A stretch of 63,280 nucleotides of DNA from JALFST01 sp022779285 (GTDB taxonomy: Bacteria > Bacillota > Clostridia > Tissierellales > Peptoniphilaceae), in the NCBI GenBank assembly GCA_050313895.1, contig JBNPMI010000012.1, one strand, 5' to 3'. The notes below the pieces were generated by a model that was not told where the DNA came from, did no database searches, and worked only from the letters and a program-made list of their open reading frames with translations. The position numbers and the translations under genes are program-made. Position 1 is the first letter of the stretch, and each line of letters opens with the position of its first letter. Below, one piece after another: positions 17,589 to 26,117 of this stretch.

Positions 17589-18570
17589 GAAAAATACTAC
17601 AAAATGGATGAGCCTGGGATTGGCCTCAATGCTTCTTTTAAGCGGATGCGGCGCGAGCGGCACCTATGCCACCGTAAACGGAGAAAAAATCACCAAGGCC
17701 GCCTATGAGGAACAAATCGAGCTGTACAAGGATATGATTGCGGCTCAGTACCAGCTTTCTACGCAGGTCAAGGACCAATTGGTCAAGCAGGTGCTTATGC
17801 AGCAGGAGCTTGAGAAAAACGGTATTAAAATCACCAAAGACGACTATCAGAAGGATTATGATGCCATGGTCACCAATTATGGCGGAGCCACGGCTTATGC
17901 GGCAACGCTTAAAAAAATCGGAATTACCGATGAGCAGATGAAGCAAAGTTTGCATTTTCAGACGGTTTTGCGCATGCATCAGAAATGGTATAACGATAAT
18001 CATACGCCATCAGACGACGATATGCAGAAATACTATAACGACAACAAGGATAACCTGATGACGGTCCAGGCCAGCCACATTCTTGTTTCAAGCGAGGATG
18101 AGGCGAAAAAAGTCATTGAACGAATCAATGGAGGAGAGAAGTTTGAGGATATTGCGAAGGAGGTGTCTTTAGACGGATCTGCTGCCAACGGCGGTTCGCT
18201 CGGAGAAGCCACCCCCTCCAAATATGCTCCTGAGTTTGCGCAGGCGGTAAAAACCTTGCCAATCGGACAGATCAGTGATCCTGTAAAAACGCAATTCGGT
18301 TACCATGTCATTCGTGTCGACAGCCGTAAGGAATCCTTTGATGATCTCAAGGAAACCATCATTCAGCAGCTCAACCAACAGGCCTATGCCACTTATCTCA
18401 ACGAGCTTGTAGCGAACGCCGAGGTCAAGGTGGAGGGTGAGTCGACCGCTGCACCTGCCGCTTCCAGCCAGACGCAGTCAAATGACAGCCAGGCTGCAAG
18501 CGAGTCCTCCAAGGCATCGGAATCGGCTCCGACAATCCCGGAGAAATCACAAGAATCGAAAGCGCAGTAA
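17578..18570 (+). CDS. PrsA-like peptidyl-prolyl isomerase lipoprotein
   Basis: An extracytoplasmic foldase of 330 residues. A signal peptide ends in the lipobox LLLSGC with Cys24 as lipidation site. A SurA/PrsA N-terminal helical region follows, then a parvulin domain near 160-250 (VQASHILVSSEDEAKK, DGSAANGGSLGEATP, FGYHVIRVDSR). The last 45 residues are Ser/Ala/Glu-rich and probably span the wall. GGAGG precedes the ATG, and the gene starts 11 bases inside the end of mfd. It likely helps secreted or sortase-anchored proteins to fold. Confidence 0.9.
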   Translation: MFNKKNTTKWMSLGLASMLLLSGCGASGTYATVNGEKITKAAYEEQIELYKDMIAAQYQLSTQVKDQLVKQVLMQQELEKNGIKITKDDYQKDYDAMVTNYGGATAYAATLKKIGITDEQMKQSLHFQTVLRMHQKWYNDNHTPSDDDMQKYYNDNKDNLMTVQASHILVSSEDEAKKVIERINGGEKFEDIAKEVSLDGSAANGGSLGEATPSKYAPEFAQAVKTLPIGQISDPVKTQFGYHVIRVDSRKESFDDLKETIIQQLNQQAYATYLNELVANAEVKVEGESTAAPAASSQTQSNDSQAASESSKASESAPTIPEKSQESKAQ

Positions 18571-18592
18571 TGATATTTTTCCTACAATAGGG

Positions 18593-18598
18593 TATAAT
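18593..18598 (+). promoter_or_regulatory. -10 element for gap
   Basis: A perfect TATAAT lies 39 bases before the gap ATG in the short gap after the PrsA-like gene. The matching -35 is poor, overlapping the end of the preceding gene. Confidence 0.45.
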
Positions 18599-18636
18599 AC
18601 GAAGGGTTAAAATGATTGAAAATTAAGGAGGAACTT

Positions 18637-19647
18637 ATGACAACACGTATTGCAATCAATGGATTTGGCCGTATCGGCCGCTTGGCTTTACGCCGCATTC
18701 AGACGCTCAATGATATTGATGTCGTCGCTATCAATGACCTCGTTCCGGGAGATTATCTCGCATATCTTCTGAAGTACGATACAATGCAGGGAACCTTCCC
18801 ATATTCTGTGGAAGAGACAGAAGGCGGACTTGTCATCAATGGAGAAAAGGTCAATCTCTATGCTGAAAGGGATGCTGCGAATCTTCCCTGGAAAGAGCTC
18901 AAGGTTGATCTCGTGCTGGAGTGCACGGGCTTCTATACGACAAAGGAAAAGGCGGAAGCGCATATTCAGGCCGGCGCAAAAGCGGTTTTGATTTCCGCGC
19001 CTGCAAAGGGAGACGGCGTTAAGACCATTGTATATAATGTAAACCATGATATTTTGGACGGCACCGAGACAGTTGTCTCCGGCGCTTCCTGCACAACCAA
19101 CTGTCTTGCTCCGATGGTCAACGCTCTCAACAAGGAGTTCGGCATTGAGATGGCGCAGATGTCCACCGTTCATGCATATACAGCGACGCAGTCCATTCAG
19201 GACGGCCCTAAGGGCGGCAAGGATTTTCGTAACGGACGCGCTGCTGCGTTGAACACGATTCCTCAGGCTACCGGCGCTGCAAAGGCAATCGGAAAGGTAA
19301 TTCCCGAGCTCAACGGCCGTATTGACGGTTCTGCCCTTCGTGTACCCATCGGCACGGGATCCATTACCGAGCTTTATTCGACTCTCAACAAGAAGGTTAC
19401 TGTTGAGGAAGTCAATGCTGCCATGAAAAAATATGAAACGGAGTCCTTCCTTTACAATACGGACGCCATTGTTTCCTCCGATATTGTCGGAACAACGGCC
19501 GGATCCGTTTTTGATGCGACTCTTACAAAGATCGTGGAATTCGGTGATAAGCAGCTTGTTAAGACCTGCGCATGGTATGATAATGAATATGGATATGTAT
19601 GCCAGCTTGTTCGCACCATGCAGCATTTTGCCGAACTGCTGAAGTAA
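18637..19647 (+). CDS. gap: Glyceraldehyde-3-phosphate dehydrogenase
   Basis: GAPDH catalyses the NAD-dependent oxidation and phosphorylation of glyceraldehyde-3-phosphate in glycolysis. The 336-residue protein has the Rossmann start AINGFGRIGRLALRR, the active site SGASCTTNCLAP with Cys152, HAYTATQSIQDGP and the C-terminal WYDNEYGYVCQLV. The start at 18637 is fixed by AAGGAGGA; a longer frame from 18616 lacks one. A strong terminator follows, so gap can be expressed above the downstream genes. Confidence 0.97.
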   Translation: MTTRIAINGFGRIGRLALRRIQTLNDIDVVAINDLVPGDYLAYLLKYDTMQGTFPYSVEETEGGLVINGEKVNLYAERDAANLPWKELKVDLVLECTGFYTTKEKAEAHIQAGAKAVLISAPAKGDGVKTIVYNVNHDILDGTETVVSGASCTTNCLAPMVNALNKEFGIEMAQMSTVHAYTATQSIQDGPKGGKDFRNGRAAALNTIPQATGAAKAIGKVIPELNGRIDGSALRVPIGTGSITELYSTLNKKVTVEEVNAAMKKYETESFLYNTDAIVSSDIVGTTAGSVFDATLTKIVEFGDKQLVKTCAWYDNEYGYVCQLVRTMQHFAELLK

Positions 19648-19685
19648 TTTTGTCCAAAATTGAGCTCGAAATGAAAGTGAGTTCA

Positions 19686-19719
19686 GGCGGAAAGCGTCTC
19701 GCTTTCCGCCTTCTTTTTT
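19686..19719 (+). terminator. Intrinsic terminator between gap and pgk
   Basis: An 11-bp perfect stem (GGCGGAAAGCG, loop TCT) is followed by TTCTTTTTT. It separates gap from pgk and may allow partial read-through, since pgk starts only 25 bases later. Confidence 0.85.
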
Positions 19720-19743
19720 GAGATCGTATTCTGAGGAGGAAAC

Positions 19744-20946
19744 ATGAATTTGAAGAAAACTGTCGAAGATTTGGATGTTCGCGGGAAACGCGTGCTCGTG
19801 CGCGTTGATTTTAATGTTCCGCAGTCAAAGGACGGTTCGGGAAAAATTACGGACGATGCTCGTATTGTTGCCGCACTACCCACAATTGAATATCTCAGGA
19901 AAAACGGGGCACGTGTGATTCTGATGAGTCATCTGGGGCGTCCGAAGGACGGATATGATCCGGTTTATTCCATGAAACCCATAGCCGACCGTCTGTCGGA
20001 GCTCTTAAAGGATAAGGTATATTTCCTTGCTTCCGAAAAAGTTGTGGATGATCAGGTTCGTGAAGGAGTATCGGAACTCAAGGACGGACAGGTTGCTCTT
20101 TTGGAAAATACACGCTTTGTAAAAGGCGAAACCAAAAATGATCCCGAGTTTGCCAAAGATCTCGCCTCTCTTGCTGATTTATTTGTCAATGATGCCTTCG
20201 GAACAAGTCATCGTGCACATTCTTCCAACGTAGGTGTCGCTTCCGTTCTTCCCTCCGCCTTAGGCTATCTCGTAGAAAAAGAGGTAAGAATTATGGGTGG
20301 AGCCTTGGAAGATCCCAAGAGACCTTTTGTAGCGATTTTAGGAGGTGCCAAGGTCTCTGATAAAATCGGAGTGATTCGGAATTTGCTCAATAAAGTAGAT
20401 GCCATTCTCATCGGCGGAGGCATGGCATATACTTTCCAAAAAGCGCTTGGATTCGAAGTCGGAACTTCTCTCCTTGAGGAGGATAAAATCGATCTTGCGA
20501 AAGAATTGATGACGGATGCGGAGAAAAAAGGCGTAAAGCTGTTGCTGCCGGTAGATGGTGTGATCGCCGATGCCGTTGCCCCCGGGCAAAATGCGGAGGT
20601 GGTTGCAATCGACCGAATTCCTGCGGACAAGATGAGTCTTGATATCGGACCGAAGACGGCGGAAATTTTCACAAGGGAAATTCTTTCCGCAGGGACCGTT
20701 GTCTGGAACGGACCCATGGGTGTATTCGAGATTCCCGAATTTGCAAAGGGAACATTGGCAATCGCGAAAGCCATGGCGGAAAGCGATGCAATTACGATTG
20801 TCGGCGGCGGCGATTCCGCAGCTGCGGTAGAGCAGGCCGGATACAAGGATCAGATGTCCCATGTTTCCACAGGCGGCGGTGCATCTCTTGAGCTTTTAGA
20901 AGGAAAAGAGCTGCCCGGCATTGCCGCAATTGATGATAAGGAATAG
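19744..20946 (+). CDS. pgk: Phosphoglycerate kinase
   Basis: PGK makes ATP from 1,3-bisphosphoglycerate in glycolysis. The 400-residue protein contains RVLVRVDFNVP near 15, LMSHLGRPK near 59, ENTRFVKGE, NDAFGTSHRAHSS near 150, the ADP-binding AILGGAKVSDKIG near 198 and VGGGDSAAAVEQAG near 355. GAGGA lies before the ATG. It is followed by tpiA eight bases downstream, a standard pgk-tpiA pair. Confidence 0.98.
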   Translation: MNLKKTVEDLDVRGKRVLVRVDFNVPQSKDGSGKITDDARIVAALPTIEYLRKNGARVILMSHLGRPKDGYDPVYSMKPIADRLSELLKDKVYFLASEKVVDDQVREGVSELKDGQVALLENTRFVKGETKNDPEFAKDLASLADLFVNDAFGTSHRAHSSNVGVASVLPSALGYLVEKEVRIMGGALEDPKRPFVAILGGAKVSDKIGVIRNLLNKVDAILIGGGMAYTFQKALGFEVGTSLLEEDKIDLAKELMTDAEKKGVKLLLPVDGVIADAVAPGQNAEVVAIDRIPADKMSLDIGPKTAEIFTREILSAGTVVWNGPMGVFEIPEFAKGTLAIAKAMAESDAITIVGGGDSAAAVEQAGYKDQMSHVSTGGGASLELLEGKELPGIAAIDDKE

Positions 20947-20954
20947 GAGGAAGT

Positions 20955-21707
20955 ATGCGTACACCGATTATTGCGGGAAACTGGAAAATGAATAAGACCC
21001 CCTATGAGGGCAGAGTGCTTACATCTCATATTGCCGAGCATGAGTTGGATGAAGCCGTGGAAGCCGTGCTTTGCGTGCCGTTTACGGATCTTCAGGCTGT
21101 CGGAGAGGCCTTCGGCAATGCAGACTTGCATCTTGGCGCACAAAATATGTATTTTGAAGAAAAGGGAGCCTATACTGGTGAAATTTCTGCAAAAATGCTT
21201 AAGGATCTCGGCGTGGAATATGTCATTCTCGGACACAGCGAGCGTCGTGATATCTTTGGAGAAAGTGATGAGCTGATCCGCAAAAAGGTTGCAAAGGCAC
21301 TGGAAGAAGGACTTCGTCCGATTTTATGTGTAGGCGAATCTCTTGAGGAAAGAGAGAGCGGAAAGGCACAGGAAATTGTCGGAAATCAGCTTCTTCGCGA
21401 TTTTGAAGAACTTGGCGGAACGGATTTTGAAAATATTGTGATCGCTTATGAGCCGAAATGGGCGATCGGCACAGGAAAGACGGCTTCTGCAGAGGATGCG
21501 GAGGAAATGTGTGCTTTTATTCGTCGCCAGATCGGCTCCACATTCGGAAAGAAGGCTTCGGATGATGTTCGCATTCAATACGGCGGCTCAGTAAAGCCTG
21601 AGAATGTAAAGGAAATCATGTCGAAGGAGAATATTGATGGTGCATTGGTGGGCGGAGCCAGCTTAGAGGCACATAGCTTCCTTGCCCTTGTCAACTATCG
21701 CAATTAA
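20955..21707 (+). CDS. tpiA: Triosephosphate isomerase
   Basis: This enzyme interconverts dihydroxyacetone phosphate and glyceraldehyde-3-phosphate. The 250-residue TIM barrel shows AGNWKMNKT at the N-terminus (catalytic Lys), YVILGHSERR (catalytic His near 95), VIAYEPKWAIGTGKTA (catalytic Glu near 165) and IQYGGSVKPENV (phosphate loop). It is cotranscribed with pgk, with AGGAGG before its ATG. Confidence 0.98.
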   Translation: MRTPIIAGNWKMNKTPYEGRVLTSHIAEHELDEAVEAVLCVPFTDLQAVGEAFGNADLHLGAQNMYFEEKGAYTGEISAKMLKDLGVEYVILGHSERRDIFGESDELIRKKVAKALEEGLRPILCVGESLEERESGKAQEIVGNQLLRDFEELGGTDFENIVIAYEPKWAIGTGKTASAEDAEEMCAFIRRQIGSTFGKKASDDVRIQYGGSVKPENVKEIMSKENIDGALVGGASLEAHSFLALVNYRN

Positions 21708-21719
21708 TTCAGTATCAGC

Positions 21720-21735
21720 TTTTACAATTGTAAAA
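21720..21735. promoter_or_regulatory. 16-bp perfect palindrome upstream of eno
   Basis: TTTTACAATTGTAAAA sits between tpiA and eno, 28 bases before the eno ATG. Such a site could bind a dimeric regulator. No strong T-run follows on either side, so it is unlikely to be a terminator. Confidence 0.4.
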
Positions 21736-21763
21736 AGTGCTTATAAAAAATAAGGAGGAAAAC

Positions 21764-23068
21764 ATGTCCAGTATTATTGATATCTATGCTCGTCAGGTGC
21801 TTGATTCTCGTGGAAATCCAACGGTAGAGGTTGAGGTGACAACCGAGGACGGCGGTTTTGGCCGCGCCATTGTTCCGTCGGGAGCATCGACAGGTGCATT
21901 TGAGGCGGTTGAGCTTCGTGATGAGGATTCCAAGGCATATGGCGGAAAGGGCGTTCTCAATGCGGTTGACAATGTGAATAATGAAATCGCCGACCTATTG
22001 ATCGGCTGGGAGGTATCAGATCAGGTCGGCATCGATAATATGATGATTGAAGCGGACGGAACACCGAATAAAGCAAATTTCGGAGCCAATGCGATTTTGG
22101 GTGTTTCCATGGCTTGTGCTCGTGCTGCTGCAGACGAATTGGGGCTTCCCTTGTATCGTTACATCGGCGGAATGAATCCGAAGGTGTTTCCTGTACCGAT
22201 GATGAATGTGATCAATGGCGGAAAGCATGCAGATAACTCCGTCAGCTTCCAGGAATACATGATTATGCCTGTCGGAGCGACATCCTGGTCGGAAGCGCTG
22301 CAGATGTGCGCAGAGGTATTTCACACGCTGAAGAGTGTTCTGAAGAAGGACGGGTATGCAACGACAGTCGGTGATGAGGGCGGCTTTGCCCCGAACTTCA
22401 AGGACGACGAGGAACCGCTGGCATATCTTGTCAAGGCGATTGAAGCGGCAGGCTACCAGCCCGGAGAAGACTTTAAGCTCGCAATGGATCCCGCTACGAC
22501 CGAGCTTTACGATGAAGCAAAGAAGATCGGCAAAGAGGGATATTATTTTTGGAAAACCGATGTTTTTAAGACAACGGATGAAATGATCGACTATCTGGAA
22601 AGTCTTGTCAACAAGTATCCCATTATCTCAATCGAGGATGGACTTGCCGAGGAAGATTGGGATGGCTGGAAGAAGCTCACAGACCGTATCGGAGATCGTA
22701 TCCAGCTTGTCGGTGACGATTTGTTCGTAACGAATACGGAGCGGCTTTCCAAAGGGATTTCCTTGGGCGTTGCCAATGCGATCTTGATTAAAGTCAATCA
22801 GATCGGAACTCTGACAGAGACCTTGGATGCTATTGAAATGGCAAAGCGCGCGGGATATACCGCCGTGATTTCTCACCGTTCCGGCGAGACCGAGGACACA
22901 ACGATTGCAGATCTCGTAGTAGCGGTCAACGCAGGTCAGATCAAGACCGGCGCTCCTTCCAGAACAGACCGTGTTGCAAAATACAATCAGCTGCTTCGCA
23001 TTGAAGATGAGTTTGGCGATGACGCTCAGTACCTCGGCATTGATTCCTTCTATAATTTGAAGAAGTAA
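21764..23068 (+). CDS. eno: Enolase
   Basis: Enolase converts 2-phosphoglycerate to phosphoenolpyruvate, the PTS phosphate donor. The 434-residue protein has ARQVLDSRGNPTVEVEV at the start, GDEGGFAPN near 208, SIEDGLAEEDW near 286, VGDDLFVTN near 312 and SHRSGETEDTTIADL near 365. I chose 21764 because AAGGAGG stands before it; a longer frame from 21737 has no site. No phosphoglycerate mutase gene lies between tpiA and eno. Confidence 0.98.
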   Translation: MSSIIDIYARQVLDSRGNPTVEVEVTTEDGGFGRAIVPSGASTGAFEAVELRDEDSKAYGGKGVLNAVDNVNNEIADLLIGWEVSDQVGIDNMMIEADGTPNKANFGANAILGVSMACARAAADELGLPLYRYIGGMNPKVFPVPMMNVINGGKHADNSVSFQEYMIMPVGATSWSEALQMCAEVFHTLKSVLKKDGYATTVGDEGGFAPNFKDDEEPLAYLVKAIEAAGYQPGEDFKLAMDPATTELYDEAKKIGKEGYYFWKTDVFKTTDEMIDYLESLVNKYPIISIEDGLAEEDWDGWKKLTDRIGDRIQLVGDDLFVTNTERLSKGISLGVANAILIKVNQIGTLTETLDAIEMAKRAGYTAVISHRSGETEDTTIADLVVAVNAGQIKTGAPSRTDRVAKYNQLLRIEDEFGDDAQYLGIDSFYNLKK

Positions 23069-23089
23069 ATCAAAGGGCATGAACGATTA

Positions 23090-23140
23090 AGAAAGGCTGA
23101 ATTTCAGCAGATCTGCTGAAATTCAGCCTTTCTATTTGAT
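23090..23140. terminator. Bidirectional terminator between eno and the carboxypeptidase gene
   Basis: A 44-bp perfect palindrome (23090-23133, arms AGAAAGGCTGAATTTCAGCAG and its complement) lies between two converging genes. T-rich bases follow it on the plus strand, and the complementary A-rich side serves the minus strand less well. Confidence 0.8.
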
Positions 23141-23172
23141 TTCATTTCAGAAGCTTCTTTATGAGCCTTTTT

Positions 23173-24168
23173 TTATTTTCCATTGATTTCATGCAGCTTT
23201 TGTAAAACGTAATGCATATCCTGATATCTTGCCTTGTCGGTATCGGCACCAAGATGGATGGCAAGATATGTGCGATTTCCCTGCTGACAGGTCACAGCCA
23301 GGTTGTAGCATTTTCGCAAGGATCCCGTTTTGATTCCCGATACCGAGGAATCATAGTAAGGGGAATGGGGATTCAAGAATTGATTGGTATTTTTCCAGAT
23401 ATATTTTTCGCCATCCGGTGAAATGGCCGTATATTCCGAGCTGGATACAATCTCTCGAATTTCCGGATTCTGCATCAGTTCGGAAATCACCTTTTCCAAA
23501 TCCTCAATGGAGGTGGTGGCCTGATCGCTATATCCGCTCGGGTCATATAATACCGTACTGACAAAACCCTGATCCTTCATCCATTGATTGAGAGATTCGA
23601 TAAATTTCGCAATGCGAGCCACATCCGTAGAGGCTGACGGATCCAATAGGGAGCCGCAATGCGCAGCAAGAGCAAGTGCCGCATCATTGCCGGAGGGAAT
23701 GAGCATTCCTGCAAGAAGATTCTTTACCGTATATCGTCCGGGACGCAGCTGAGCTGTCGAGGAATCCGCGGGAATCATATCCAGAATGTTTTGCCGAACA
23801 TCTGTTACGGCATCCGGCGCTGTGAGGGAAAGAGCATATTGAATCACGAATAATTTTGCCAAACTTGCCGGCCGATTCAATTGAGTTGTTTCCTTTTTAA
23901 ATAAAACAACGGGGCTGCTATCTGTAATATCCATCAGTATGGCGGAGGTCGAATGCAACTGTTCCGGTTGAATGTGTATTTTTTCAGGCAATGCTTCGGA
24001 AACAGTTTTTACAATGATCTCCGAGGTGCTTTCTTCTGAGTGAACAGCAAGCTTCGCATCCATTGCATGCTCAGGAGACAATGCCAGAAGAAGCAACAGA
24101 ATCAAGCTGATTCCGAAGAACAGGATTTCCAATACCGTGGAGGAATGTATGTTATGTTTTTGCTGCAT
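23173..24168 (-). CDS. D-alanyl-D-alanine carboxypeptidase (S11, DacA/DacF type)
   Basis: This low-molecular-weight penicillin-binding protein trims D-Ala from peptidoglycan stem peptides outside the membrane. From the ATG at 24168 (AAGGAG site), residues 11-31 form one hydrophobic signal-anchor. The serine-peptidase motifs follow in order: SLAK at 102-105, SGN at 159-161 and KTG at 280-282. At 331 residues it lacks most of the usual C-terminal beta domain and amphipathic anchor of DacA, so the N-terminal segment probably holds it to the membrane. It converges on eno. Confidence 0.88.
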   Translation of the reverse strand: MQQKHNIHSSTVLEILFFGISLILLLLLALSPEHAMDAKLAVHSEESTSEIIVKTVSEALPEKIHIQPEQLHSTSAILMDITDSSPVVLFKKETTQLNRPASLAKLFVIQYALSLTAPDAVTDVRQNILDMIPADSSTAQLRPGRYTVKNLLAGMLIPSGNDAALALAAHCGSLLDPSASTDVARIAKFIESLNQWMKDQGFVSTVLYDPSGYSDQATTSIEDLEKVISELMQNPEIREIVSSSEYTAISPDGEKYIWKNTNQFLNPHSPYYDSSVSGIKTGSLRKCYNLAVTCQQGNRTYLAIHLGADTDKARYQDMHYVLQKLHEINGK

Positions 24169-24315
24169 AGGCCACTCCTTTCTCTCAGCTATTCTATAGT
24201 ACTCATATGACATTTCAGTGACAAGATAAAAAACAAAAATCAACCATGAAAGTAACAAATTCTGTATAATGGAAAAAATCATATGCAGATGACTTGAAGG
24301 AAAGGAGAATGAGCC

Positions 24316-25080
24316 ATGATCATGAAGAACGAAATTCCTATTTTGGAATTCGATACGAAAACTGCTGCTGTCATTATGCCGACACATGAGAATTTGGATT
24401 TACATTTACCCCGGAGAGCCGTCTTCGCCTTTTTAGGTGAGCATATTGATGAATATGCAAAAGCACATGATGCGGTTCAGGTCGGCACATTCTTATCAGC
24501 AACAAAAGACTATCCAATATATATGGTCAAGCATAGAGGTAAGGATGTATGCCTTTGTCAAGCGCCCGTTGGCGCAGCACCTGCCGCTCAGCTTATGGAT
24601 TGGCTGATCGGATACGGAGTGAGAGAAATCATTACAGGCGGCTGCTGCGCGGCTCTCAGCAACTTTGAAGAGAATATGTTTCTTGTTCCCTACAAAGCGT
24701 TGCGAGATGAAGGAACCTCGTATCACTACATGAAGCCGTCTCGTTTTGTAGAGATGAACACGGTGGCTATGAAAGCGATCGAGAAAACGATGATTGAGCA
24801 CGGATTGAAATACCGCGAGGTCATCACCTGGACAACAGACGGTTTCTATCGTGAAACCAAGGAAAAGGTAGCCTACAGAAAACAGGAAGGCTGCGAAGTG
24901 GTAGAAATGGAATGTGCTGCACTTGCTGCGTGTGCATTTTTTCGTAATGTACTATGGGGGTGCATCTTATTTACTGCTGATACGCTGGCCGATGTCGAGA
25001 ATTACGATGAACGCAACTGGGGTAGAGATTCCTTTGCATATGCACTTGAATTGTGTCTTGATGCAATTGTAAATATTTGA
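24316..25080 (+). CDS. Nucleoside phosphorylase, uridine phosphorylase-like
   Basis: A 254-residue PNP/UDP-family enzyme that probably cleaves uridine or a purine nucleoside with phosphate. The pattern GAPAAQLMDWLIGYGVREIITGG has the family phosphate/ribose-site region, and GCEVVEMECAALAACAFF near 195-212 is the diagnostic MExxAL segment contacting the ribose. AAAGGAG precedes the ATG, and a TATAAT at 24265 may be its promoter. Base specificity is not decided by sequence alone. The gene stands alone between the divergent carboxypeptidase gene and the tRNA cluster. Confidence 0.8.
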   Translation: MIMKNEIPILEFDTKTAAVIMPTHENLDLHLPRRAVFAFLGEHIDEYAKAHDAVQVGTFLSATKDYPIYMVKHRGKDVCLCQAPVGAAPAAQLMDWLIGYGVREIITGGCCAALSNFEENMFLVPYKALRDEGTSYHYMKPSRFVEMNTVAMKAIEKTMIEHGLKYREVITWTTDGFYRETKEKVAYRKQEGCEVVEMECAALAACAFFRNVLWGCILFTADTLADVENYDERNWGRDSFAYALELCLDAIVNI

Positions 25081-25354
25081 TATTTGTTCGCGTGACGGAT
25101 TCAGGAAAAAATGTGATCATAGCCGGATATTTGTGAATGAGAACGGAACCCATATTCAGCCAAAACGGAAACCAATCAATGCTTTGCTATCGCAACTAAT
25201 TGAAATTGATTGCAGCCGCTAAGAGTATCGTTCCGGTTGCAACCGGCAGCGGTTGAGCATTGGCATGCCTTAAACAAAATACAGCAAGGAAATGATAGCT
25301 ATGTTTATGCAATTAGCTATAAAAGCTGTCGGTTCACATTTTCCCAAAAAAGAG
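25081..25354. other. Intergenic stretch before the tRNA cluster
   Basis: No intact gene is visible. A frame without a start, ending at a stop near 25220 and including GTHIQPKRKPINALLSQL, looks faintly protein-like and could be the tail of a decayed gene. Nothing else stands out. Confidence 0.4.
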
Positions 25355-25383
25355 TTGCATTTCTTTTCGAGACCTGTTATACT
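25355..25383 (+). promoter_or_regulatory. Promoter of the tRNA cluster
   Basis: TTGCAT at 25355-25360, a 17-base spacer and TATACT at 25378-25383 preceded by TG one base earlier (extended -10). It lies 33 bases before the first tRNA and is one of the best promoters in the window. Confidence 0.8.
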
Positions 25384-25416
25384 TTTTAAGTCGCTAAGAT
25401 CTCGGAAAAGCGATAT

Positions 25417-25489
25417 GCCTTGTTAGCTCAGTCGGTAGAGCACGCGGCTGTTAACCGCGGTGTCGAAGGTTCGAGTCCTCCACAAGGCG
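25417..25489 (+). tRNA. tRNA-Asn (GTT)
   Basis: A 73-base cloverleaf with acceptor GCCTTGT/ACAAGGC, anticodon loop CTGTTAA (GTT) and T-arm GGTTCGAGTCC. CCA is not encoded. Confidence 0.97.
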
Positions 25490-25493
25490 TTAA

Positions 25494-25579
25494 GCCGGGA
25501 TGGCGGAATAGGCAGACGCAAGGGACTTAAAATCCCTCGATCTTTATCGATCGTACCGGTTCGACCCCGGTTCTCGGCA
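25494..25579 (+). tRNA. tRNA-Leu (TAA)
   Basis: An 86-base class II tRNA with acceptor GCCGGGA/TCTCGGC, anticodon loop CTTAAAA (TAA) and a long variable arm around TCGATCTTTATCGATCG. CCA is not encoded. Confidence 0.97.
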
Positions 25580-25605
25580 TAGCCGAACGGCGCCGGTTGA
25601 ATTAA

Positions 25606-25679
25606 GGCGGAGTAGCTCAGCTGGCTAGAGCACTCGGTTCATACCCGAGGTGTCAGGGGTTCAAGTCCCTTCTCCGCTA
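25606..25679 (+). tRNA. tRNA-Met (CAT), elongator type
   Basis: A 74-base tRNA with acceptor GGCGGAG/CTCCGCT (G1-U72) and anticodon loop TTCATAC. The anticodon stem lacks the three G-C pairs of the initiator, and the sequence resembles Bacillota elongator tRNA-Met. A tRNA-Ile2 (lysidine) reading is less likely. CCA is not encoded. Confidence 0.9.
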
Positions 25680-25684
25680 TATCA

Positions 25685-25756
25685 GGCCCTATGGTCAAGC
25701 GGTTAAGACATCGCCCTCTCACGGCGGTATCCCGGGTTCGAATCCCGGTAGGGTCA
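25685..25756 (+). tRNA. tRNA-Glu (CTC)
   Basis: A 72-base tRNA with acceptor GGCCCTA/TAGGGTC and anticodon loop CTCTCAC (CTC, reading GAG). CCA is not encoded. Confidence 0.93.
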
Positions 25757-25768
25757 TTTTGAACACCT

Positions 25769-25842
25769 GGCCCGGTAGTTCAGATGGTTAGAATGCCAGC
25801 CTGTCACGCTGGAGGTCGTGGGTTCGAAGCCCATCCGGGTCG
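25769..25842 (+). tRNA. tRNA-Asp (GTC)
   Basis: A 74-base tRNA with acceptor GGCCCGG/CCGGGTC and anticodon loop CTGTCAC (GTC) in a CCAGC/GCTGG stem. CCA is not encoded. Confidence 0.97.
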
Positions 25843-25855
25843 TTTAACTGAATAT

Positions 25856-25937
25856 GGGCGAGTTCCCGAGTGGCCAAAGGGGACGGACTGTAAATCCGTT
25901 AGCTTAGCTTTCAGTGGTTCGAATCCGCTCTCGCCCA
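25856..25937 (+). tRNA. tRNA-Tyr (GTA)
   Basis: An 82-base class II tRNA with acceptor GGGCGAG/CTCGCCC, anticodon loop CTGTAAA (GTA) and a medium-length variable arm. CCA is not encoded. Confidence 0.97.
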
Positions 25938-25968
25938 TTCGGCTTAGCCGACAATTGAATATCCGTAT

Positions 25969-26040
25969 GCGGCAGTGGCTCAGGGGTAGAGCATCGCCTT
26001 GCCAAGGCGAGGGTCGCGAGTTCGAATCTCGTCTGCCGCT
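25969..26040 (+). tRNA. tRNA-Gly (GCC)
   Basis: A 72-base tRNA with acceptor GCGGCAG/CTGCCGC and anticodon loop TTGCCAA (GCC). CCA is not encoded. Confidence 0.97.
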
Positions 26041-26043
26041 TAT

Positions 26044-26114
26044 GCGGGTGTAGCTCAGTGGTAGAGCTCCAGCCTTCCAAGCTGGCTACGAGGGTTCGAT
26101 TCCCTTCACCCGCT
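26044..26114 (+). tRNA. tRNA-Gly (TCC)
   Basis: A 71-base tRNA with acceptor GCGGGTG/CACCCGC and anticodon loop CTTCCAA (TCC). It starts four bases after the previous tRNA-Gly, giving two glycine isoacceptors in tandem. CCA is not encoded. Confidence 0.97.
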
Positions 26115-26117
26115 TAT

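Noticed and set aside
18688..19626. Long 312-residue frame antisense to gap
   Set aside because: It lies fully inside gap on the other strand, has no ribosome site or family match, and is explained by the codon bias of gap.
20265..20846. 193-residue frame antisense to pgk
   Set aside because: It is a shadow of pgk with no start signal and a Ser/Ala-rich composition typical of antisense frames.
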